Shown in pieces: positions 1 to 9,335 of a stretch of 64,000 bases of DNA. A program made the position numbers and the translations under genes. The stretch is from Moraxella macacae 0408225 (GTDB taxonomy: Bacteria; Pseudomonadota; Gammaproteobacteria; Pseudomonadales; Moraxellaceae), in the NCBI RefSeq assembly GCF_000320365.1, contig NZ_ANIN01000002.1, positions 744,001 to 808,000 on the forward strand, read 5' to 3'. The notes below the pieces were generated by a model. The model had not been told where the DNA came from. It did no database searches and worked only from the letters and a program-made list of their open reading frames with translations. Within the stretch, counting starts at the first letter, position 1, and each line of letters begins with the position of its first letter.

Positions 1-1598
1 TCATGCACCCCAGTTCTTAATTCATGAATAATTTTCATGCGTTCAACCGTGTCAATGTCCGAGTGCAAATAAGCAACATTGATGTTGTATTCTTTTAAAT
101 AACCGGTCAAATCCTCGGCCATGCGTTTTGTCAATACCGTAATTAACACGCGTTCATTGCGTGCTTTGTGAAGATTAATCTCACTTAAAACATCGTCTAC
201 TTGAGTCAAAACAGGTCGAATGTCAAGCACAGGATCGATAAGGCCGGTTGGACGAACAACTTGTTCTACAATTTGGGCGGATTTTTTAAGCTCATAAGCA
301 GCAGGTGTTGCTGAAATATAAATGGTCTTTGGAGCAATGCGTTCAAATTCTTCAAATTTCATCGGACGATTATCCATCGCCGACGGTAAGCGAAAACCAT
401 AATTAACCAGTGTCTCTTTACGGCTTCTGTCGCCTTTATACATAGCTCCAATCTGTGGAATGGTAACATGACTTTCATCAATAAACAATAAAGCATCAGG
501 CGGTATATAATCAAACAAAGTGGGCGGTGCTTCACCCTCTGCCCTGCCTGATAAATGACGCGAATAATTTTCAATGCCATTACAATAGCCAAGTTGCCCC
601 AACATTTCTAAATCATACTGGGTACGCTCTTTAATGCGCTGGGCTTCGATTAATTTATCATGTTGGTAAAAATACTTAAGTCGCTTATCCAATTCTGCTT
701 TTATGGTGCTTGAAGCTTGGGCTAATCTGTCTTTTGGGGTAACGTAGTGAGATTTTGGATAAATGGTTACGCGCGGTATGGATTTGATGTTTTTACCAGT
801 CAAAGGATCAAACCATGTGATTTTTTCCACTTCATCATCAAACAATACCACACGCACAGCCAAACTTTCGCTTTCAGCAGGATAAATGTCTAACGTTTCA
901 CCTCGCAAACGATACGTCCCCCTTCCAAAATCAAGCTCATTGCGAATGTATTGTAATTCCACCAAACGTTTAATCATCGCATGCCGATCGATGCGATCCC
1001 CCACAACAATGTGAAGCAGCATTTTTAGATAGCTTTCTGGATCGCCTAAGCCATAAATCGCCGATACAGATGCCACTATAATGGCATCACGACGTTCAAG
1101 CAAAGCACGCGTTGCCGACAAGCGCATTTGGTCAATGTGATCATTGATCGCACTGTCTTTTTCAATAAAAGTATCACTGGCCGGTACATAAGCCTCAGGC
1201 TGATAATAGTCATAATAACTAACAAAATACTCAACTGCATTGTTGGGAAAAAACGCCTTAAACTCACCGTACAACTGGGCAGCCAAAGTTTTGTTGTGTG
1301 CCATAATGATAGATGGGCGGCCGCTTTTGGCAATGACTTGTGCTATGGTATAGGTTTTGCCAGAACCTGTAACGCCAAGCAACAACTGGTCGTGATAATC
1401 TTTCTTGATGCCCTCTAACAATTTTTCAATTGCCTGCGGTTGATCGCCTGAGGGCTTAAAGTCGCTTACCATATCAAAAGCACAGCTTGAGATTTGTGTG
1501 CCACTGGCATTGACACCGGTAAGTTTGGCTTCGTCTTGAAGTTGTCTGGAAAGTTGGTTTAGTTGGGTTTTAGAATGGGTTGGTTTTGGTGGTTTCAT
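1..1598 (-). CDS. uvrB: UvrABC excision nuclease subunit B (3' end outside window)
   Basis: UvrB is the damage-verifying helicase-like subunit of nucleotide excision repair; it is loaded by UvrA and recruits UvrC. About 532 residues are visible. They include the Walker A motif GVTGSGKT near residues 75-82, the damage-probing beta-hairpin region ([12 protein letters not shown]), the Walker B box LFIDESH near residue 373 and helicase motifs up to ELRTGVH, where the window ends. The C-terminal 140 or so residues, including the UvrC-binding part, lie outside. The ATG at 1598 gives about 45 residues before the usual family start; an internal ATG at 1472 ([13 protein letters not shown]) would match the usual N-terminus better. 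Neither has a clear Shine-Dalgarno sequence. Confidence 0.95.
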   Translation of the reverse strand, partial: MKPPKPTHSKTQLNQLSRQLQDEAKLTGVNASGTQISSCAFDMVSDFKPSGDQPQAIEKLLEGIKKDYHDQLLLGVTGSGKTYTIAQVIAKSGRPSIIMAHNKTLAAQLYGEFKAFFPNNAVEYFVSYYDYYQPEAYVPASDTFIEKDSAINDHIDQMRLSATRALLERRDAIIVASVSAIYGLGDPESYLKMLLHIVVGDRIDRHAMIKRLVELQYIRNELDFGRGTYRLRGETLDIYPAESESLAVRVVLFDDEVEKITWFDPLTGKNIKSIPRVTIYPKSHYVTPKDRLAQASSTIKAELDKRLKYFYQHDKLIEAQRIKERTQYDLEMLGQLGYCNGIENYSRHLSGRAEGEAPPTLFDYIPPDALLFIDESHVTIPQIGAMYKGDRSRKETLVNYGFRLPSAMDNRPMKFEEFERIAPKTIYISATPAAYELKKSAQIVEQVVRPTGLIDPVLDIRPVLTQVDDVLSEINLHKARNERVLITVLTKRMAEDLTGYLKEYNINVAYLHSDIDTVERMKIIHELRTGVH

Positions 1599-1756
1599 AC
1601 AATTTTTTTGAGTTCAATCGTTTTTTGGGTTGTTTTTAATATATTTTTTAATATAGTTTTTAATACACATACATGTTTAATTTTCAGTAACCTACCGTTT
1701 TATGGGGATTTTTTGCCAAATTAAAAGCCTTTACTTTATTAACATATTGTGTCAAT

Positions 1757-1790
1757 CATATTGTATTAACCATATTGTATTAACCATATT
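1757..1790. repeat. 14-bp tandem repeat between uvrB and nadK
   Basis: The unit catattgtattaac occurs twice exactly (1757-1770 and 1771-1784) and is followed by a partial third copy. A degenerate copy precedes it. It lies in the 206-bp space between the nadK stop and the uvrB start. Confidence 0.8.
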
Positions 1791-1804
1791 GGCATTGCAA
1801 AACG

Positions 1805-2737
1805 TTAACTGTCTAACGAAAACTCTTCAGCATAAGTATTCCACCCTAATTTTGTGCGACACGCCTCAAAAAAATCCACCCCAAGTGGGTGCAACAGCGT
1901 TAAACGGTCAGGGTGTTTACGGATAATCAAACGCTGATTTTGATTTAAAGGAACGGACGCCTTGCCATCTGCACTCACCATAGGCTGCGTTCGGTTGTCT
2001 TTGTGAATACGGATTTTAATCACACTGCTGCCACACACAACAATCGGACGGCTTGACAATGTATGCGGATGCATAGGAACAAGGCTAATTGCGTCCAAAC
2101 TTGGGTGCAAAATTGCCCCACCGCCTGACAATGCATAAGCGGTTGATCCTGTTGGTGTAGACACAATCAAACCATCACTGTGCTGACGATACACATCTAA
2201 CCCATCAATTTTTAGATTAAAATCAAGCATATGTACCGATTTTCCTGCATGCAATACCACATCGTTTAACGCCATATCCTCATAAATCACATGACTGCCT
2301 TGCCAAATTTCCATTTTTAACAAAAAACGCCGATCCAATTGATAAGATCCGTTTAAAATATTGCTAAGCTGATTTGGTAAATCATCAGGATTAATATCCG
2401 CCAAAAACCCCAATCGCCCTCGATTCACCCCCACCACAGGCACAGGGTATTTTGCCAACACTTGTGCTGACTGTAGCAACGAACCATCACCGCCAACCAC
2501 CACAACCAAATCACATTTTTCACCCAACAAATTACGCTCCACCACCTCAATATTGCCAAGTCTGTCTGTGTTCATTGATGGCAACCGATAAGTCTGATGA
2601 TCAATTAAAATTGGTAAGTTTTGCCGATGAAAAAAATCACAAAGCTGATAAATACTGGTTAAAATTGTGGCTTTATTGGCACGTCCCATGATACCGATAT
2701 GGCGAAAGGCGGGGTTTTTGATAATCTCGCTACTCAT
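1805..2737 (-). CDS. nadK: NAD kinase
   Basis: NadK phosphorylates NAD to NADP with ATP and is the main source of cellular NADP. The protein is 310 residues from the chosen ATG at 2737 (MSSEIIKN); a longer reading from 2797 adds 20 hydrophobic residues not typical of the family. Visible motifs are the catalytic GGDGSLLQ at about residues 82-89, the VVGVNRGRLGFLAD segment and the NAD-binding STPTGSTAYALSGGG. It is transcribed towards uvrB with a 206-bp gap and diverges from the NlpD-like gene on its other side. Confidence 0.95.
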   Translation of the reverse strand: MSSEIIKNPAFRHIGIMGRANKATILTSIYQLCDFFHRQNLPILIDHQTYRLPSMNTDRLGNIEVVERNLLGEKCDLVVVVGGDGSLLQSAQVLAKYPVPVVGVNRGRLGFLADINPDDLPNQLSNILNGSYQLDRRFLLKMEIWQGSHVIYEDMALNDVVLHAGKSVHMLDFNLKIDGLDVYRQHSDGLIVSTPTGSTAYALSGGGAILHPSLDAISLVPMHPHTLSSRPIVVCGSSVIKIRIHKDNRTQPMVSADGKASVPLNQNQRLIIRKHPDRLTLLHPLGVDFFEACRTKLGWNTYAEEFSLDS

Positions 2738-3157
2738 ATTTTTTAGGATAAAAAATTTTAGGATAAAGTTAATGGGCTTACATAAAACCAATAGCAAGCG
2801 ATCTGTTTATTTTTGTGGTTTATTTTTGCGTAAGCTTGAGTTAAAAGTGGCTTATTTTAGCATAATTTGCCAAAATTCTTTAAGGTATTTTTGGGTTTTT
2901 TGTTGTTTTGTCAATTTGTTTTCTAAATTATCGTTTTTTGATTAATATTTTTTCTAATATTTGTGCTAAATCATATTTGTGCTAAAATGCAAAATCACAA
3001 GTTTTTCATTTAAGTTTTTTAGCTTTAGTTTATTTTGACAAGAATTTTTGACAAGAATTTATGTATTTTACCGCCAAATAGGTTTGCATAATTCATTTAG
3101 ATACCGTTATTTTAGATACGTTATTTTGGACACAGTTATATTTTGGATACAGTTATT
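2738..3157. other. 420-bp divergent intergenic region
   Basis: This very AT-rich stretch separates the starts of nadK (leftward) and the NlpD-like lipoprotein gene (rightward), so promoters for both are expected. It holds several short duplications: ttttaggataaa near 2745-2770, atatttgtgctaaa near 2957-2986, ttgacaagaattt near 3034-3060, and the four-copy repeat reported separately. I see no supported gene or RNA. Confidence 0.6.
3096..3156. repeat. Four tandem 14-16 bp units ending at the NlpD-like start codon
   Basis: Units of the form tttagatac-gttat or ttttggatacagttat occur at 3096-3110, 3111-3124, 3125-3140 and 3141-3156. The start ATG at 3158 follows immediately. The array therefore makes up the whole ribosome-binding region, and no conventional Shine-Dalgarno sequence is visible. 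Confidence 0.75.
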
Positions 3158-4006
3158 ATGTTACCGCTATCTTTTAACACGCCCATTTTTAATACCAATA
3201 CCCAACCAAAATTATTAGCTTTGATTTTTGGCTTGATCTTAACCGCCTGCTCTGCTCCAAAAATCGATGTCAATCCTCAATACAAAACCAACCAACCGTA
3301 TAAAACCAATCGCCCATATAAAACCAACAACCATCATACCGTAAACACACGCCCTGCAAGCCCAAACACGCCAAATTATTATATCGTACAACGCGGTGAT
3401 ACCTTAAGCAAAATTGCGATGCGTTACGGTTTAGATTACCGTCAAATTGGTGCATTAAACCGATTGGATAGCAATTATACGATTAAAGTTGGACAACGCT
3501 TACTGCTTAGTACACCAATTGGTGCACCCATGAATGCACCAAAACCACCCAAACGCCAAATCACCTACGATCGACCAACAACCCATAACAGCCCTGTCGC
3601 ACCCACCATGCCAACTTATACACAACCAACTTACGCAACATCAAACAAATGGCTAATGCCTGTCAATGGGCGCTTATTAAGAGGGTATGATAAAAACAGT
3701 GGTATGCGAGGCGTATGGTATACAGCCAAGCACGGTACACCTGTCGTCGCCAGTAAAGAAGGGGCGGTTGTGTATGTTGGCAGTGGCTTGCCAGAATATG
3801 GCAACCTTATCATGATAAAACACAGCGATGACTATATCAGTGCTTATGCACATCTTGGCAATTTTAGCGTTAAAGAAAAACAAGTGGTACAAGCAGGACA
3901 ACAAATTGGAACGGTCGGTCATATGCCCGGTATTAATCAACCTGCAATAGAATTTCAAATCCGTTATGGTGGTTTGCCAATCAATCCAATTAATCTGTTA
4001 CAATAA
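3158..4006 (+). CDS. NlpD-like LysM/LytM lipoprotein (likely amidase activator)
   Basis: This is a 282-residue envelope lipoprotein with a signal peptide ending in the lipobox LTAC. Then come a low-complexity linker with three YKTN(Q/R)P repeats, a LysM peptidoglycan-binding domain (YYIVQRGDTLSKIAMRYG to VGQRLLL) and a C-terminal LytM/M23 fold (LMPVNGRLLRGYD to EFQIRYGG). The metal-binding residues of active M23 peptidases (HxxxD and HxH) are not conserved: the region reads YAHLGNF and EFQIR. NlpD-type proteins with such degenerate LytM domains activate periplasmic amidases during cell separation, and this role is inferred. The start is the ATG at 3158. The usual pcm/rpoS neighbours of nlpD are absent. 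Confidence 0.8.
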   Translation: MLPLSFNTPIFNTNTQPKLLALIFGLILTACSAPKIDVNPQYKTNQPYKTNRPYKTNNHHTVNTRPASPNTPNYYIVQRGDTLSKIAMRYGLDYRQIGALNRLDSNYTIKVGQRLLLSTPIGAPMNAPKPPKRQITYDRPTTHNSPVAPTMPTYTQPTYATSNKWLMPVNGRLLRGYDKNSGMRGVWYTAKHGTPVVASKEGAVVYVGSGLPEYGNLIMIKHSDDYISAYAHLGNFSVKEKQVVQAGQQIGTVGHMPGINQPAIEFQIRYGGLPINPINLLQ

Positions 4007-4041
4007 ACGCCACATTAATATAAACGCGTTACCAAGCCTTA

Positions 4042-5325
4042 CTAAGAAAACAACCACGCATTTAACACAGCCATTGCAGGGCTTGTGTTGCTTTGTTGTC
4101 TTAGCCATGCACTTGTATTGGCAAGGTTGGTCTGTTGGTTTTTGGCAGTATCGGTTGCAAGGTTTTGAGTAACCGTGCGACGGATATTGTCAGGGGTTGC
4201 GTCATCTTGAATCAGTTCAGGCACAATTGCTTTATTTGCCAAAATATTCGGTAATGCCACATACTCAATTTTTAACAACCGCTTGGCAAGCCAATAAGTC
4301 ATAGGTTTCATAGAATAAATCACCACCATCGGACGATTTAACAACATGGCCTCTAAAGTTGCCGTCCCTGATGCCAACAACACCAAATCCGAAATTGCCA
4401 TAATGCGTTGGCTAAAATCCGCTATCGTTTCATCACAACATACCACCACGCGATCTTGCAATTCGTTCGGTTCATTTTGTAAATATTGCTCAACAATGCT
4501 TTTATAATTTTGATTAACCGTCGGAATAACAAAACACAACTGATTGTCGGTCAAATACAGTTGATACATACTGGCTAACAGTTTTGGCAACATTGCCTCA
4601 ATTTCACCACGGCGCGAACCTGGCATGACTGCAATCAAATAACTCATCTCGCCTTTATTGGGATTTTTGTCAAAACCTGCAAAAAACTGTCTTAATTCAT
4701 GGTTTTGCCAAACCATACCAAGGCGTTTTTTTAACATTGATGTGGTCAATAAACGGTTGTCAATACTTTTTAACAATGGGTGTCCAACGCACACAGCAGC
4801 GTGATTGTGTTTTTGGTATACCGCCAATTCAAACGGAAACAAACACAGCACCAAATCGGTGGCTTTTTTGATGTTATGAATGCGATTTTCTCGCCACGCC
4901 CAAATGGACGGACTGACATATTGCACACTAAAAACCCCGCGCGATTTTAGCACTTTACCCAAACGCAAATTAAAATCCGGGGCATCAATGCCAATAAACA
5001 TATCAATTTTTTGCTCAAAAAATACCTGCAAAATTTCATCTTTGGCACGAAACAAATCAGGCAAATGCGACAAAACCTCCAAAAGCCCCATCACAGAAAG
5101 CCTTGACATATCAAGAATTGATGTCAATCCTTCGGTTTGCATTTGGTGGCCACCAACGCCAACCCACACAATATCAGTACACAGATTGTTCATTTGACGC
5201 ATAAAATCCGCCCCCAACACATCACCTGACACCTCTCCTGCCACAATGCCAATCACCAATGGGCGGTATTTTGGCATAACAGCGACAGTATTGGCAGGTA
5301 AATTTTGGTATGGCGGATTAGTCAT
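4042..5325 (-). CDS. lpxB: Lipid-A-disaccharide synthase
   Basis: LpxB is a peripheral membrane glycosyltransferase that joins UDP-2,3-diacylglucosamine and lipid X into the lipid A disaccharide. The protein is 427 residues from MTNPPYQN (5325). The N-terminal signature VAGEVSGDVLGA, the FIGIDAPDFNLRLGK segment, PSIWAWRENRI, VGHPLL, VMPGSRRGEI and a C-terminal VIYSMKP region are all present. The longer reading to 5376 looks non-conserved; MPKYRPLVIG at 5277 is another possible start. It converges on the NlpD-like gene with 35 bp between. The usual lpxD-fabZ-lpxA neighbours are absent. Confidence 0.94.
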   Translation of the reverse strand: MTNPPYQNLPANTVAVMPKYRPLVIGIVAGEVSGDVLGADFMRQMNNLCTDIVWVGVGGHQMQTEGLTSILDMSRLSVMGLLEVLSHLPDLFRAKDEILQVFFEQKIDMFIGIDAPDFNLRLGKVLKSRGVFSVQYVSPSIWAWRENRIHNIKKATDLVLCLFPFELAVYQKHNHAAVCVGHPLLKSIDNRLLTTSMLKKRLGMVWQNHELRQFFAGFDKNPNKGEMSYLIAVMPGSRRGEIEAMLPKLLASMYQLYLTDNQLCFVIPTVNQNYKSIVEQYLQNEPNELQDRVVVCCDETIADFSQRIMAISDLVLLASGTATLEAMLLNRPMVVIYSMKPMTYWLAKRLLKIEYVALPNILANKAIVPELIQDDATPDNIRRTVTQNLATDTAKNQQTNLANTSAWLRQQSNTSPAMAVLNAWLFS

Positions 5326-5497
5326 CGGTTGGTTGTTCCAAAAAATATTGACAAAACAACTCAATTGTAAAACCAAATAACTAAAAAGTAAATCATAACT
5401 TAACCTAAAGTTATATCAAATCAAACTAAAAGTAGGTTTTTTAAGCACAATCTTGTGATGACAAAACAAATTTTTTGGTTTATAGTAATGCTTTTTT

Positions 5498-6619
5498 ATG
5501 TCAATGGAAACTGTGAATGCTATGACTACTTTTTCTCAAACCGATAATGCCGATATTGACAACGTGAACTTAGAAGCTATCTTACCATTAGCCACGCCAG
5601 CTGAACTAAAAACCGCCTTGCCACTTACCCAAAAAGCCTACCACACTGTTTTAAAAGGGCGTGAAACTGTTAAAAATATCCTAAGCGGTGCGGACAAACG
5701 CCTATTGATGGTGATAGGGCCTTGCTCCATTCATGACATCAAGGCTGCCCATGAATATGCCGATAAACTAGCCGTACTTGCCAAGGAAGTTGAAGATACG
5801 ATTTACATTGTGATGCGCGTGTATTTTGAAAAACCCAGAACCACGGTAGGGTGGAAAGGCCTTATCAACGATCCGGATATGAACGACAGTTTTGATATCA
5901 ATAAAGGTTTGCACATTGCCAGACAATTGTTGATCGATTTAAACGAAAAAGGCTTGCCTTGTGCCACAGAAGCCCTTGATCCCAATACACCTCAATATAT
6001 CCAAGATTTAATCAGTTGGTCAGCGATCGGAGCCAGAACCACAGAAAGCCAAACGCACCGCGAAATGTCATCGGGTTTATCCTGCCCTGTTGGTTTTAAA
6101 AACGGCACGGACGGCGGTATGACGGTTGCTGTCAATGCGATGCAAGCGGTAAAATACGGACACAGTTTTTTAGGATTATCCTCGGACGGAAAAGTATCTA
6201 TCATCAAATCCAAGGGCAACCCTTGCTCGCATGTGGTATTGCGTGGCGGTAACGGCAAACCAAACTACGACGCCGCCGCTATTGCCAAAGCTGAAAACGA
6301 ACTGGCAAAAGGCAAAGTATCGGGCAAAATTATGGTAGACTCAAGTCATGCCAATTCCAACAAAGATCCTTATTTGCAACCAATGGTTATCCACAATATC
6401 GGTGAACAAATCGTCAATGGCAACCTCTCTATCATTGGCATGATGGTCGAGAGTCATTTAAAAGGTGGCCGTCAGGATTTGACTGCAGATTTATCACAAT
6501 TGGAATACGGTAAATCCATTACCGATGGTTGTTTGGACTGGGAAAGCACGGTTACATCGTTGCATCAGTTGCGTGAGATGATAAAAGATGTATTGCCAAC
6601 CCGCCAATTAAATGCTTGA
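5498..6619 (+). CDS. aroG: 3-deoxy-7-phosphoheptulonate synthase (DAHP synthase, class I)
   Basis: This enzyme condenses phosphoenolpyruvate with erythrose 4-phosphate, the first step of the shikimate pathway. At 373 residues it has the usual class I length. Motifs include LLMVIGPCSIHD, MRVYFEKPRTTVGWKG, GARTTESQTHRE, FKNGTDGG and VDSSHANSNK. Which amino acid inhibits it cannot be read from sequence alone, so the symbol covers the AroG/F/H family. An alternative start at 5522 (MTTFSQ) exists; neither start has a strong ribosome-binding site. The gene stands alone and is followed by a repeat and a terminator. Confidence 0.93.
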   Translation: MSMETVNAMTTFSQTDNADIDNVNLEAILPLATPAELKTALPLTQKAYHTVLKGRETVKNILSGADKRLLMVIGPCSIHDIKAAHEYADKLAVLAKEVEDTIYIVMRVYFEKPRTTVGWKGLINDPDMNDSFDINKGLHIARQLLIDLNEKGLPCATEALDPNTPQYIQDLISWSAIGARTTESQTHREMSSGLSCPVGFKNGTDGGMTVAVNAMQAVKYGHSFLGLSSDGKVSIIKSKGNPCSHVVLRGGNGKPNYDAAAIAKAENELAKGKVSGKIMVDSSHANSNKDPYLQPMVIHNIGEQIVNGNLSIIGMMVESHLKGGRQDLTADLSQLEYGKSITDGCLDWESTVTSLHQLREMIKDVLPTRQLNA

Positions 6620-6627
6620 TTGTTTTT

Positions 6628-6677
6628 GATCGTTGTTAAAAAATGATCGTTTTAAAAAATGATCGTTGTTAAAAAAT
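6628..6677. repeat. Three tandem 16-17 bp units after the DAHP synthase gene
   Basis: The unit gatcgttgttaaaaaat occurs at 6628-6644 and 6661-6677 exactly, with a 16-bp variant between them. It fills the space between the stop codon and the terminator. Confidence 0.85.
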
Positions 6678-6678
6678 T

Positions 6679-6710
6679 AAACCAACAAATAACTTTTGTT
6701 GGTTTTTTAT
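6679..6710 (+). terminator. Rho-independent terminator of the DAHP synthase gene
   Basis: An 11-bp perfect stem (aaaccaacaaa paired with tttgttggttt) with a five-base loop is followed by a T-rich tract, 60 bp after the stop codon. It may work in both directions. Confidence 0.85.
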
Positions 6711-6759
6711 TTGATTGTCGTTTTAACCACCGTAAACGCTAACCAACTCAAAAAGTCAA

Positions 6760-8058
6760 TTAGCTTAAAAAAATAAATTTTGCCAATAAAATCACCGTCA
6801 ACACCCATACCGCGACGCTAATTTCACCATGCCTGCCACTTACCAATTTGCCAATCGTATAAGTAATAAAGCCCAGTGCAATGCCATCTGCAATTGAAAA
6901 CGTTAACGGCGTTAACAACAACACCACAGCCACAGGCGATGCTTCGGTCAAATCCTCCCAATCAACCTCACGCAAGGTAAACAACATCAAAACCGACACA
7001 TAAAAAATCGCCCCTGATGTTGCATACGCAGGTATCATACCAGCCAGCGGTGCAAAAAATAACGCAAGCAAAAACAACGCCCCAACCACAATCGCCGTAA
7101 GCCCAGTACGTCCGCCTGCTGCCACACCCGCCGTACTTTCTACATAACTTGTAACCGATGATGTACCAAGCAATGAACCTGCCACAGCCGCCACTGAATC
7201 AGCAAACAATGCCTTGCCCAGATTTGGAATATTGCCGTCATCTTTCATTAAACCTGCTTTTTTGGTAACGCCAATCAGTGTCCCTGATGTGTCAAATAGC
7301 ACCACAAACAAAAACGCAAAAATCACACTCACCATACCCACGTCTAACGCCCCTGCAATATCCAATTGCATAAATGTCGGTGCAATAGACGGCGGTGCTG
7401 ACACCAAACCTTGATATTGAGCATGTCCGGTCATTAAACTAATCACAGTAACAATCAAAATCGACAACATCACCGCCGCAGAAATTTTGCGTTGCACAAA
7501 CACCACAATCAAAAAGAAACTCAAAATTGCCATCGCAGGTGCAAAATCGGTAATTTTACCCATACTGACAAAAGTTGCAGGATTTGCCACGATAATTCCT
7601 GCGTTTTTTAGTGCAATAAATGCCAAAAACGCACCAATTCCCGCCACAATGCCTTGTTTTAAGGTATACGGAATGCTATTAATCACCCATTCGCGCAGTT
7701 TAAACGCACTGATTAACACAAACAAAAGCCCAGAAACAAACACCGCTCCCAATGCCACTTGCCAACTTTTGCCCATACCCAACACAACACTAAAGGTAAA
7801 AAACGCATTTAATCCCATACCAGGAGCAAGCGCCACAGGCAAACGAGCTATCATTCCCATTAAAAAACAGCCAATTGCCGATGCCAAACAAGTGGCGACA
7901 AAAACCGCCCCTTTGTCCATGCCTGTTTCAGCAAGCATAGATGGATTGACAAAAATAATGTAAACCATCGTCAAAAACGTGGTGAATCCTGCCAAAATTT
8001 CGGTTTTTATCGTGGTGTTCGTACCATCAATGCCAAAATAGCGTTGTATTGCGTTCAT
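6760..8058 (-). CDS. NCS2-family purine permease (AzgA/GhxP type)
   Basis: This 432-residue polytopic inner-membrane protein belongs to the NCS2 nucleobase transporter family, in the subgroup that imports adenine, guanine or hypoxanthine. The N-terminal YFGIDGTNTTIKTEILAG, the VALAPGMGLNAFF motif and the GTSSVTSYVESTAG segment are typical. Many hydrophobic segments fill the rest. The start is the ATG at 8058, preceded by GAG 6 nt upstream; reading two codons further gives a TTG start. With apt at 13.2 kb it would feed purine salvage, but the two genes are not linked. The exact substrate is not determined. Confidence 0.87.
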   Translation of the reverse strand: MNAIQRYFGIDGTNTTIKTEILAGFTTFLTMVYIIFVNPSMLAETGMDKGAVFVATCLASAIGCFLMGMIARLPVALAPGMGLNAFFTFSVVLGMGKSWQVALGAVFVSGLLFVLISAFKLREWVINSIPYTLKQGIVAGIGAFLAFIALKNAGIIVANPATFVSMGKITDFAPAMAILSFFLIVVFVQRKISAAVMLSILIVTVISLMTGHAQYQGLVSAPPSIAPTFMQLDIAGALDVGMVSVIFAFLFVVLFDTSGTLIGVTKKAGLMKDDGNIPNLGKALFADSVAAVAGSLLGTSSVTSYVESTAGVAAGGRTGLTAIVVGALFLLALFFAPLAGMIPAYATSGAIFYVSVLMLFTLREVDWEDLTEASPVAVVLLLTPLTFSIADGIALGFITYTIGKLVSGRHGEISVAVWVLTVILLAKFIFLS

Positions 8059-8171
8059 AATCAACTCGGTAATGTTGGGAATGGTAAAAATAGGTCAATA
8101 TTGTGTTAACCAATGGTTAAAAAAATGTAATGGATTGTAAAAATTGCCTATTTTAGCGAAATTTGACAAAA

Positions 8172-8217
8172 TTCACAATGTTTTTATTCACAATGCTTTT
8201 ATTTCACAATGTTTTTG
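8172..8217. repeat. Three tandem 15-bp units after gspK
   Basis: The unit ttcacaatgttttta is at 8172-8186, 8187-8201 (one change) and 8203-8217 (last base changed), ending ten bases from the gspK stop codon. Confidence 0.8.
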
Positions 8218-8226
8218 CCAAAAACG

Positions 8227-9324
8227 CTATTTAGAAAATGGCAACACTTGGCGGTTAAATATCACGATTTGGTTTTGTTGGCTATTTGGCAGGTTTGGCT
8301 TGTCCGGTTGTGGTGGCAATTGAACTTTGGCAAGTTGACTGCGAAAAACACGCTGCTTGTCGTCAATGGTTACCACGGTTGTTAGCACAAACATTCGGCT
8401 TTGAACGTCTAATAACGCGGCCATGGTCTGTTTTTGGTGGCTTGCCACACCGAGCATAGCGGGAATTTGCCACAAATTTTCCACGGTATCAAGTGGCATG
8501 GCTGTATCGCGACGATTTGCCCAATTGGTTAATGCCAATAAATCAAGGCCTCCTTGCTTGGTTGGCATTGGCGTGTTTTGTGTAGATGCGTTAGGAGGCG
8601 TTGGTTGGTTTTTTGCACCGTTTTGAGGATCTTTGATAAAACCAATTGCCGCCAAAAGTTCTGGCTTTAACGTATTGACATTCATTGGCAAAAAAAACGG
8701 CGCAGCGGTCAATAAAGGCTGAATTTTTTGCAATTTTTCTTTGTCCATACCGCGCACATACAACAGTTCATTCACAGTAGTAAACGGCTGATTGGCAATG
8801 GGTATTGACATGGTTTTGCCTAAACTTTGATAATAATCGGCTTCTGCACCGCCCTCGGTCATATCACTATCAGGATCTTGCCAATCCAACACTGCATAAG
8901 CCACTGACGGATCGATGCCGTATGCGGTCAATAATGCCTGAAAATATGCCACGGCTGCTTGATCTGTTGCACCATCGTGGTATAAGTTATTGATATTAAA
9001 CAAACTGCTTTCGTCGCTTAGCTTGATTTGTAAATTTGCACCGTTATGGGTTTGCTGTGCAATTGGTTTTGTCCAAACATCTTGTAGGCTGTCTGTTTGG
9101 TTAATTTCGCTGTCTTTTGCCAACATTTGGATAATCTTAGCTTCGGCAAATTGGCCTGCTTGTTGCATTTGACGCTGTGATTGGGTCAATTGATATTCGC
9201 GCAACATAACCTGCTGACTTGCCAACATACTGCCTGCCACTACCACAATTGCCACTACCAACAATAAAATGGTTAACAATGCCACGCCAGATTGACGATA
9301 AGATGACTGCGGTGTTGTTTTCAT
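8227..9324 (-). CDS. gspK: Type II secretion minor pseudopilin GspK
   Basis: GspK is the large minor pseudopilin thought to cap the type II secretion pseudopilus. The 365-residue protein starts MKTTPQSSYRQSGVALL, with the prepilin-peptidase Gly before VALLTILLLVVA and a hydrophobic helix. The characteristic long extra domain follows (YAVLDWQDPDSDMTEGGAE, TVNELLYVRGMDK). Two adjacent ATGs lie at 9327 and 9324, preceded by AAAGG in good position; the upstream reading to 9411 overlaps gspJ and is unlikely. It begins 11 bp after the gspJ stop, as last gene of the gspHIJK unit. Confidence 0.9.
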   Translation of the reverse strand: MKTTPQSSYRQSGVALLTILLLVVAIVVVAGSMLASQQVMLREYQLTQSQRQMQQAGQFAEAKIIQMLAKDSEINQTDSLQDVWTKPIAQQTHNGANLQIKLSDESSLFNINNLYHDGATDQAAVAYFQALLTAYGIDPSVAYAVLDWQDPDSDMTEGGAEADYYQSLGKTMSIPIANQPFTTVNELLYVRGMDKEKLQKIQPLLTAAPFFLPMNVNTLKPELLAAIGFIKDPQNGAKNQPTPPNASTQNTPMPTKQGGLDLLALTNWANRRDTAMPLDTVENLWQIPAMLGVASHQKQTMAALLDVQSRMFVLTTVVTIDDKQRVFRSQLAKVQLPPQPDKPNLPNSQQNQIVIFNRQVLPFSK

Positions 9325-9335
9325 CATGTAACCTT

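Noticed and set aside
2667-2945. 92-residue open frame on the plus strand between nadK and the NlpD-like gene
   Set aside because: It overlaps the nadK start antisense and reads as AT-rich random sequence with many Phe/Leu/Lys; no motif or ribosome-binding site.
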